This document shows positions 55,989 to 64,000 of a stretch of DNA of 64,000 nucleotides, piece after piece. Source of the stretch: Hymenochaete sp. R1. Lineage: Eukaryota > Basidiomycota > Agaricomycetes > Hymenochaetales > Hymenochaetaceae. The DNA lies in contig JAFREE010000030.1 in the NCBI GenBank assembly GCA_019400425.1, forward strand, positions 124,001 to 188,000, written 5' to 3'. A model generated the notes under the pieces. It was not told the origin of the DNA, ran no database searches, and saw nothing but the letters and a program-made list of their open reading frames with translations. The position numbers and the translations under genes were made by a program. The number at the start of each line of letters is the position of its first letter. Within the stretch, counting starts at the first letter, position 1.

Positions 55989-57090
55989 CTACGTCGAAAG
56001 CAAGCCCTCAGGTCTCAAAGCACCGATGATGAGGTATGCCAGGCGCCTATCTCTCTCGACACCGGTCCAATCGCCGAACTGCTCCTCGGCCGGGTTTTCC
56101 TCGGATTCGTAAACAAACACATCATCGTCACCGTCTATATCTTTTCCAGTAGTGCTTGTGTCCTGCTCTTTGCAGTTCCAATGTACCTCAGCCCATTGCG
56201 TATCGTCCACAGTCATGGCGACGGGGAATGCATTTTTGACTTCTGGCAAGAGAGCGAGTAGCATGTTGGAAAGCAATTCGGGCGTGCTTTCACCTGCAAG
56301 CGTGGCAATCTTTGGTAAGGGCAAATATTCGGCCTTAGAATTATAATAAGAACATATCGAGATGAGAAGTTACTACTAGAAGCAGGCTTACAGACCTCGA
56401 TAAATACGCCCTTTAATGCGCCACCCGCGAGATAGACATTACCAGCACGCACGCGCCAGTCGGTCTCCGTAGCGAAGATACTTCCTTCAACGACAAGCTG
56501 ATTACCTGATGACGCTTGCTGATTTTTAGATGCGGCAGTTTGGAGCCGTGTCGAGGTCCAATGAGTACCTAGCTGCGAAAGCAGAGACTCCAAAGCACCA
56601 ACTGGCTCAGTCGTGACCAATGTTGTTCTATAATGAGGTGGGGGAGGTAGGATGCCGTCAGAAAACGACTTCCCCCTTGAAGCTCCAGAAGGTGAGGATA
56701 CAGGAGGAGAAGGCATCCTATTAGACAACGATGCAAATTCCACAAGTTGAGGTGCTCCTTGATCCTCCAATACGGGGAAGGTTCGGTTGTTTAATGTAAC
56801 ACAGTGCATAGTTCGATCCATCCGAATACTCTCAGGATTTGAAACAGTACGGAAAGACTTTACTGAAACAATCCATTTTCCTTGCTCTAGATAAAGGTGT
56901 TCATAAAAGAGACAATAAGAAATATACATGACTCGTCGTACCAACAGCAGCGTGATTGCGGAAAAGGTTTTGCTTAACCAAGTCCAAAGCATTTGTGGGG
57001 GCATTCTTCCACCATACAAGCCTATTTTCCCGTTGAATCAGCTCCAGAGTCTAGCGGCAGGGTGATTGAATCTTACGCTGAAATACCCAT
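55989..57090 (-). CDS. MED20: Mediator complex subunit 20 (start uncertain)
   Basis: Mediator head-module subunit (Srb2/TRFP family). Recognisable blocks are RLVWWKNAPTNALDLVKQNL, YISYCLFYEHLYLEQGKWIV, ESIRMDRTMHCVTLNNRTFP, ALESLLSQLGTHWTSTRLQT, ATETDWRVRAGNVYLAGGAL and KGVFIEAEYLPLPKIATLAG. The last piece is SNMLLALLPEVKNAFPVAMT, and the tail is acidic (DIDGDDDVFVYESEENPAEE), ending EGLLST. The stop is TAG at 55991-55989. The ATG at 57090 (MGIS) resembles the family opening, but its exon ends in a phase that does not join the next exon, so the true start or first intron is unresolved. Confidence 0.78.
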
Positions 57091-57265
57091 AGGAGCACGC
57101 TGTAGTTGAGGGAGAGGATGAAGGTCTGAGCTGAGAGACTCGGACCGGTTTTCGGCAATACGTGACTAGCGGTCACATGTGACAGGTCGCGATCTTGTTG
57201 TGCGGTTCTCGAGTCTTCAGTCGACAACCTCCTTCCTTAGCTCCCTCTTCTTCAATTATCACTCC
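57091..57265. promoter_or_regulatory. 175-bp divergent promoter MED20 / ORC4 with palindrome
   Basis: Short intergenic segment with GTGAC at 57162-57166 and a perfect 12-bp palindrome GTCACATGTGAC at 57172-57183. The palindrome holds RTCACRTG on both strands. The bases between 57162 and 57183 form three alternating half-sites. Confidence 0.5.
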
Positions 57266-59404
57266 ATGCCTCCGAAACGAAGGCTACAGCAGGATGTACC
57301 AAGTCATCCAATAAGTAAGCGGGTCACGCGAAGTACTTCGCAGACCTTACTTCCACCTCCACCATCGCCTCCCCGAAAACGTCGTCGAGTCGCGAAACCA
57401 GGGGTTGAATCTCTTCCTCTACCTTCTAAGAAACCCAGAGGACTCCCGAAGGCGAAGAATGCGCATGATGGTAGTCTCGACATGGAACAGCCTCGCCTTG
57501 AACAGCAGCAAGAGTCCATGCTTAACGGTCGAGCTCAGAGTGTGGCTTCAAACGCTAGCTCAGGCACTCGTATCGTATTTGACGCTGTCGAAATCCCTAT
57601 GCATCGGAAAACGGCTAGCAGGGAGCTCAATAACTCAGAAGGGCTGGGGGACTCTACGACACTCCGAGAAAGCTCCGAATTGAACCTGAAGAAAATGGCC
57701 ATAAGACCTCAGCCGACAGTCCAGAAACGGACCAAGCGAAAGAAAGCATCTGCTCCTATTCTCGATGACAACGATGGTCCTGAGACTGAAGCCCTCCCAG
57801 AAAACCCGTCACTCGATCAGAGTACTTATCTGAACCTACAGAAACGGGCTGTTCTGAGAGCGTTTGCTAACCCTTCATTCGATTACAACGAACTCGGTGG
57901 AGACGAAGATCTTGGTCCGATGGCAAATGAAACTACGACACAACAACTTTGCGATTTGATGGGCGGAAGCATTGAGCGTGGAGAAGGAAATAGCTGCCTT
58001 GTCATTGGGCCGCCAGGAAGCGGAAAGTCGAAGGTATGCTTCATCAATTACTTGTCTTGACGCACGGCTCAAAAGTTTGCGCATATGGTCAGATATTTGA
58101 ACTGGTTTTGAAATCATACGAGGAAGAGCACAAGCCGATCGTTGTTCGCCTAAATGGGCATGTGCAATATACGGATAGACTGGCTCTTCGTGAAATAGCC
58201 CGCCAAGTAATGGAGCAGACCGGGAGCAAATTATTTCACAGCGAAGATACCGATGATGATAACCCATTCGATGAAAGCGAGACTGGTGTTCTACCCCCTC
58301 CTCCCGCACATCTTCCCTCTTTAATAGCGGCGCTTCCGACGCTGTCAAGACCAGTGGTCGTTCTGTTGGATCAGTTCAACGTTTTTACGGAACAACCTCG
58401 TCAGGCCTTATTGTACTGCTTACTCGACACGGTCCAATCTTGTCGAGCTGGATCTCCATCTCAGAACGGCCTCGCTGTTGTAGGCCTGACTTCGCGCATA
58501 GACGTTGTCAACTTCTTAGAAAAACGTGTCAAAAGTCGATTTTCCCATCGTATATTTCGAACCGCCAACGTTCGATGCTCGTCAGATTGGTTTACGGTGC
58601 TCAAGAACTGCCTCTTGGTACCAAATGGCGCTAGCGACTCTCAACGGAAAGCAGATTGGCAGAGCATGTGGAGTCACAGCGTGGAACTGTTTCTGGCGGA
58701 TAAATTACTTGTTGAGCGGCTTCGCGATATGTTCGGCATAACTAGAGACCTCCGCGGGCTTCTGAAGGTCATGGTGAGTGGAATAGCTTATTCTTGTATT
58801 TTAGAGGCTGAAAGCTTCAAAGACCCATTCTATTCTCTCATTAGATCCAGCTGAGCCCTTTCTGAACGCTAACAAGCTCAGTGAGAGCTTAAAGTCGCAG
58901 CAAGGACCGAGCTCAAAGGACGCTTTACTGAGTGAGGTACCTGGTACTTGAGAAATTGAGTCGCTTGCTCACTGACTATTGCAGAAATGAGTTACCCTTC
59001 ACTCTCCCTCCTCATAGCTACACAGCATATCCGTACTTCAGGGCATGATATCTTTACGTTTGAAATGCTATACGATCTCTTTTCAACGCAAGTACGGACG
59101 TCGTCTGCAGCTCCTGTCATGCTGGGAGGTGGGGGTATAGGTATGACAAACGTCGGTCGGCGAGTCATGATGGGGGTTCGTTTCCCGTCACTATTTATCT
59201 GCATCTTCCACAATACTAACTTTAGATATAAAGGCCTTTGAGGATCTTATATCGTCGAAAGTCTTTCTTCCCGCATCAACGGCAGCCGGCTCGACTAAAG
59301 AGTTTGTCAAGTATCGCTGTCCATTGGAACGAGACGATGTGAAAGCTGCTGTAGATCGTATCGGACAAACAAATCTCAAAAAATGGTTTAGCAAAGCCCA
59401 ATAA
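57266..59404 (+). CDS. ORC4: Origin recognition complex subunit 4
   Basis: AAA+ subunit of ORC, which marks replication origins and loads MCM. The start at 57266 gives MPPKRRLQQDVPSHPISKRV; the first 200 residues are disordered and basic (PPRKRRRVAKPG; PSKKPRGLPKAK). The folded part begins YLNLQKRAVLRAFANPSFDY, then Walker A SCLVIGPPGSGKSK, IVVRLNGHVQYTDRLALREI, Walker B RPVVVLLDQFNVFTEQPRQA, and sensor 1 region GLAVVGLTSRIDVVNFLEKR with VKSRFSHRIF. The C-terminal winged helix reads ISSKVFLPAS and KYRCPLERDDVKAAVDRI, ending NLKKWFSKAQ and TAA at 59402-59404. Several introns. It is divergent from MED20. Confidence 0.92.
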
Positions 59405-59680
59405 ATAACTACTCCCTTTATAGGGGTGTCCTCGTTATTTATACGTCTTTGAACTAAGCTATATCTGCTCTCGTTAATTGCTTTCCTGCATACCACTTGC
59501 TGGACTATTGCTTCCACTAAATTGTACTTTTGATTTTTGTATCCCGGAATCTCAGAAAAAAATAGGAATAACTTACTGTTATAATTTCAAATTTTCACAT
59601 GTTTTAACCGTCGATCTCGAGTCACTTTGGACTTCGAGCGGCGTTGAGAATTGTGCACTGCGCTACAACGTTACTTTGGC

Positions 59681-61713
59681 ATGACACTCTTGCCACGGGT
59701 GCTGAGATTGTCAAATTCCACGCGGAACTATAACTTTCGAACAGACGTTTGCCAAAGCTTTATAGCACTTCGAGTCCCCAGAGTTGGATGCAGTTATTCC
59801 CGGACTTCCGAGAATGTACCTTCAGCCTTGCACTTTTACCAGAACAGACAGCTGGAATTGTATGCAGCTAAGGAAACGAAGAGACTCACTCTGAGACAGC
59901 TGGTACGTTGTTAACTAAAATTTACGAAGAATTTTCGAGCTGAAAGACCTCTCATGACTTTAAGATCTTCTTTGGACGTTCCATGAACGAAGGGCGCCTC
60001 ATACAGGTCTGCGTTCCTTGAACTTGTTACAATAGCCTACCGCTGACGTGCCAGCTTGAAGGCAGGGAATTATGTGAGATCAGAATTGCCCGTGCGAATA
60101 GCCCATCGTTTAAGGGACATGCAAGCTTTACCGTTCATTGTTGTCACTCAAGAACAGGTGGCGAAAGTGTATGAGGTATGGGTCATAGTACGAAGGATAT
60201 TGTTCTTACAGAGATGTCTCACTTCTTTACAGTTGTACTGGACCGCGTTTGACAAGTAGGCAGCGTTATACTTTTGCTTGGTAGCTCCACCTAATTGACG
60301 AAATACGTGGTATAGGTTTCGTGCCTTTCCACCGATCCATACTATGGAAGACAACCTCAGATTTTGTGAGTTGGTTAGGTCGCTTCTAGATGAACAGTGA
60401 GCTATAAAATTTTGTTTCCTGTCGGAATTTATCCTCATTGAAAGCAGCTCAGCTATCATCCCATCTTTGGTCCTCGGACTTTCTCTTTCATCACCACACT
60501 TGACGCCAGAAAGGCTGGATGCTTTCATAACAAGAATGCTAATATCAAGAATCTCAAGGCGTGTCCTCGCTGAGCATCACATTGCGCTGACAGAGGACTT
60601 CTTACAACGGCGGGAAAAGGGCGAGTCCATAAATAGAGAATCGCGCTCGACCCATGTCGGCATCATCAACACTGAAGTTCGACCCAAGGAAAGTATCGAG
60701 AAATGCTCCGATTTGCTGCAGAACTCGCCTCACAGCGTTGTTTTGCATCCGAGTTCTGTTGGACGACCTAGAATTGTTATCGATGGGCACATTGACACCA
60801 AATTCGCGTACATTAGAGATCAGCTAGAGTAAGTCTGTCCTGCTAAGACTATTTGCTCACACTCATCGTGTTCTTAGTTATATGGTTTTCGAGCTTCTCA
60901 AGAATGTAAGATTTCGTCGTGGAAATCAGGTGAATCTAAATTTAATCTAATCTGAGACAGGCTATATACGCAACGAGTCTGCGCCATGCAGCGTCTCCGA
61001 CACCTCCAGACATCCGTGCTACAATTGCGACAGGACAGGATGAAATTCAGATAAGGATATCTGACCAAGGTTCGTCGAATCATCTACCCAAACCGCAAGA
61101 TGCATTAATGCCTTGTACCAACATTGAATAGGCGGGGGGCTTGTGACTCCCGAAATCACGTCTCCGGCTGATCTCCTGTCCTTCTCCCACGTCCGAAATA
61201 CGAAGCGCCTGGACACGAGTCGCATCGGTGCCCTGAAAACTGCGAGTTCTCGTCCTCAAGGTATAAGGGCAACTGTCGACGAGCAGATTATGGCATGGAA
61301 CGGTGACAATGCGTCCAGCAATTCTACAATTAGCGAATCGAGCCAGTCAATAGGTCGAGCTGGTATAGGGCTACCTATGAGCAACATTTTTGCGACGTGA
61401 GTCCCGACGGATATCCATCCGATGGAGAGCTGTGCTGATTGCTCAGTTATTTTGGTGGCTCTCTTGAGCTTGTCTCACTGGATGGCTGGGGTGCGTTCTT
61501 TATATTCTATGGCCTGCACCGTCACCAGTACTGATAAAGTGTGGCGCGGTTAATACGCCAATTTGAATCTCACCAGGCACCGATGTCTATCTTCGGCTAC
61601 CAAAACTAGTAAGTGCAACTTCCGGCGTGTATTCTCCCAGAAAGATGGCGGGGGATGCTCATATCTTTTGACGTCTTTAGGGAACGAATTTGGAAGGCGT
61701 TGAAGTACGATAG
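59681..61713 (+). CDS. Mitochondrial protein kinase of the PDK / BCKDK family
   Basis: Mitochondrial kinase that inactivates a 2-oxo-acid dehydrogenase complex; its GHKL fold is unrelated to ordinary Ser/Thr kinases. The start at 59681 gives a basic leader (MTLLPRVLRLSNSTRNYNFR). Then follow ELYAAKETKRLTLRQL, FFGRSMNEGRL, YVRSELPVRIAHRLRDMQAL and a helical-bundle exon LVRSLLDEHSSAIIPSLVLG. SRISRRVLAEHHIALTE follows. ATP-binding motifs are YMVFELLKNAIYATSLRHA (N box), QIRISDQGGGL (G1) and GRAGIGLPMSNIFATYFGGS (G2), then GTDVYLRLPKL. The tail is GTNLEGVEVR, TAG at 61711-61713. Sequence alone does not say whether pyruvate or branched-chain dehydrogenase is the target. Confidence 0.88.
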
Positions 61714-62426
61714 ACAGTCTGAATCGTCAGGGGACCGGATTCGAGCGCGTGTTCACCTCAGCCTCGGTTCAGACGAAGCATTAGATCAAATGTGTGCAAT
61801 GCATGTGCATTCGGCAAGATCGTTCCGTCTCTGACGGAGGGGTCAAAGAGCGCATTTGGCAGTTTCGTCCTGAAAGAACCTGACCAAATCAATATTAGAG
61901 CGATGGGATGAGTCAAAAGGTCGAAGGTTTTCTCTCGTTGATTGAGGGAAGTGATTGTATCTACGTCTGGTTGATGTTGATGAAATTGTAAAGTTCGATC
62001 TCGTCAGCCTCCGCCCGGGTTTGGTGCACGGGGAAGTGGTCAAGCAGCAGAAACCATAGGTGCTGCCATCTCTTCTTGTGTAGACAGAATAGAACGTGTA
62101 ATATACTATGCATGCTAAACTGAACGAGGGGATGAGTAAGGTGAACAGGGGAATTTTGTAGAACGCCGAGAGGGCGAGGAATAAATAGGATGATGAGTGG
62201 GATCGATCCTGAAGGCGGTACGGTACTGGTCCTTTCAAAGTAATAAGGGCGAACGGGGAACAAGCAGCGCATGGCCTCTCTGACTCTTATTATCATTCCC
62301 TCCCCCCATCAACTCTCCTCTTTTCCCTTCCGGCGCCCAACATATATTCTTTCCTCTCCTCGTTCTCTCGTCGCTGCACGCTGAAAGTTCGGTGGAATAA
62401 ACGCTCTAAGGTGTCCTCTGTCGTTA
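61714..62426. other. Intergenic region before the PPxY protein gene
   Basis: About 710 bp between two + strand genes. A pyrimidine-rich block at about 62291-62375 directly precedes the next gene and probably marks its leader. No other gene, repeat or motif is recognised. Confidence 0.35.
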
Positions 62427-63776
62427 ATGGACACTCTCTCCAACGGGTCAAGCCCTGTTGATGCACCGCCTGCATACGATTTCGCAGGAGAATTTGATCA
62501 AAAGTTAGCCCTTGCTATCGATGAGTCTCACTCCACCCATCTATCGGATAAAAGGAGGCAGGAAGAAGCTCATGGTGATGGGCATGTGGATGGAAATGAA
62601 GAAGGATTCGAACAAGTTGACGAAGCGCGTCCTGATGGTTCGACATACGCGCTTGTTCAACCGCTGCGGTTAAAGAGGAGGAATGGACGACCCCATACTG
62701 GCGGCAGCGAGAATCAGTATCCTAGAGAGAAGGAAAGACCAACGTGGTTGGAAGACTCACAGTCGCCCAGCTCATCGACTTCGACCACGCGACGGCGGTC
62801 ATTGCCCAACCCTCACGCTCGACACGCTCGGCATGACTCGCTTAATACATTTATGAGGAACACGGTCCCAGAGGAATCGGAGGTGGACGACTTGTCGGCA
62901 CCACCTCCATTTCGTACCGTCGACGACTCGCTTGATGGACCAGCTTATGAACGTTACCCTTCTGATAACAATGAGAGACGACCGCAAGTTGTGCTGCGTT
63001 ATCATGGCGACTCAATGTCCTCTCCTCCACCATCACCTCATTCGCCTGTCATGCATACAAGGACCAGAGCAGTTTCGCCGTCGCCATCACATTCCCCGGC
63101 ACATCATTACCAGCATCATAACCATCATCAAACGCAACAGCATCAACAGGGCCGGGTACGAGCAAGGGCGCCCGGTCCGAGGAATGCCTCGCCTTCTTCG
63201 TCGGCGCCGTTCTTGGTCCCGCCGCCACCTCGACTAAATTTTGATCCGTCTGTGGCTTATGACAATGCCAAATCTCTGTATGGGAGCGCACACTATGAGG
63301 ACGAACCTACAAGCTCTGCAGGTGGAGCCGCGGCATTGTACAGGTATGCTTTCATTTCCAACCGAGTGGAGACTATTTGAATGTTGAACACATATTTTGT
63401 GGTTACAGTTCTGCAGTTGCTCCTCATTATCAAAGCAAAAAAGCCACATCGCTCGCGCCGCCGAAGGTGCACCGATACGCGTGAGTACATAAGTCCTCAT
63501 CTGCCTTTTGAGCGCCACCTTACCCTGCATCTCAGTTCCTCCCAAACACTGTCCGCGTACGATCAAAAGCAGCAGCACTCACCGTACTCAGCGCCAGAGT
63601 TCGCTGCCAGCCGTGTTTCAGTGTACTCGCAGGCATCGACGGCCCCGTCTGCTGGAGAAACGACCCCGGCACCACAATACAACAGGTTCACGTCATACCC
63701 ACAGACCAACACGCACGGTCACCAACCCGTACAACCAGGACTCGGTTGTGAAAATCATCAGTACTATCCGCGTTGA
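62427..63776 (+). CDS. Disordered Ser/Pro/His-rich protein of unknown function with PPxY motif
   Basis: I do not recognise this gene. Three exons join in frame: from ATG 62427 to about 63341 (ALYR), 63410-63480 (SAVAPHYQSKKATSLAPPKV then HRYA) and from about 63535 to TGA at 63774-63776. The N-terminus has a PPAY string (VDAPPAYDFAGEF), a typical ligand of WW domains such as those of Rsp5-type ubiquitin ligases. The middle is rich in Ser, Pro, His and Arg (YQHHNHHQTQQHQQGRVRAR) and Tyr-rich segments recur near the end (SVAYDNAKSLYGSAHYEDE). There is no membrane segment. Function unknown. Confidence 0.65.
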
Positions 63777-64000
63777 ACATCTGTCTTCTTGGTCATGGCT
63801 TGATTCCCTTTGCTTCCATCTACTACGAGAAATAAATTTGTACGATAAGAATGAAACTAACACGATGCCCAGACCAAGGGCACATCATGCACAAGTATAC
63901 TATTCGTTCTCTAACTTCGATCTGCTTTTTGTTTTCTCGTGTTATACCTCAATTTTTTTTGTATGACTAACAACTCTTCCCCTTTTTTTGGCTTGTATCC
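63777..64000. other. 3' flank of the PPxY protein gene
   Basis: About 220 bp to the window end, AT-rich with poly-T runs. It contains an AATAAA-type string at 63829-63834 that could be the polyadenylation signal. Confidence 0.35.

Noticed and set aside
1..64000. Transposons, terminal repeats, target-site duplications, biosynthetic or defence cluster
   Set aside because: No transposase, reverse transcriptase, integrase, polyketide/peptide synthetase or NLR-type gene is seen on either strand. Gene content is housekeeping throughout.

Overview
This window is nuclear DNA of a filamentous basidiomycete, most likely an Agaricomycete. I base that on gene density of about one gene per 1.9 kb on both strands, genes broken by many short (about 50-60 nt) GT-AG introns, low-complexity Ser/Pro-rich extensions on conserved proteins, and the look of the recognisable orthologues. 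The protein reconstructions come from joining exons by eye, so internal splice sites are mostly inferred. I see no transposon, rRNA, convincing tRNA, CRISPR array, virus-derived sequence or secondary-metabolite cluster.

Layout. 1-13 kb: a NIPA-type Mg transporter (partial), SEC12, TAF9, the spliceosomal SmG protein, an intronless disordered protein, MDM10, the V-ATPase assembly factor PKR1, GINS subunit PSF3 and a small putative mitochondrial protein. 13-25.5 kb: TFIIIC subunit TFC1 (GTF3C5), RPL29, LEU1, an unknown acidic protein with SUMO-interacting-like motifs, mitochondrial EF-G2 (MEF2), the isoprenylcysteine methyltransferase STE14 and RPL9. 26-39.5 kb: PCF11, URA3, PUS7, an MFS transporter (MFSD10-like), a GT32 mannosyltransferase (MIPC-synthase type) and SWT1. 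39.7-50.1 kb: CPD photolyase, PLP1/TXNDC9, DOM34 (pelota), a 2.3 kb repeat-rich non-coding stretch and a bHLH transcription factor. 50.8-64 kb: ELG1, a JMJD7-type hydroxylase, MED20, ORC4, a mitochondrial PDK/BCKDK-family kinase and a disordered PPxY protein.

The genes are ordinary housekeeping functions: transcription and RNA processing (TAF9, TFC1, MED20, PCF11, SmG, PUS7, SWT1), translation and its quality control (RPL9, RPL29, MEF2, DOM34), replication (PSF3, ELG1, ORC4), DNA repair (photolyase), secretion and membranes (SEC12, PKR1, GT32, STE14), mitochondria (MDM10, MEF2, kinase) and metabolism (LEU1, URA3). They do not form an obvious pathway cluster. Many neighbours are head-to-head with 130-220 bp between start codons, or tail-to-tail with as little as 6 bp between stop codons.

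I found no clear new biological system. The points most worth a second look are a 12-nt microexon in RPL29, a GC-AG intron in URA3, an unusually long first intron in PCF11, a possible mitochondrial/nuclear double start in the photolyase, the JMJD7/MED20 overlap of transcripts, paired E-box/CDEI-like palindromes in two divergent promoters, and the large structured non-coding region beside the bHLH gene.
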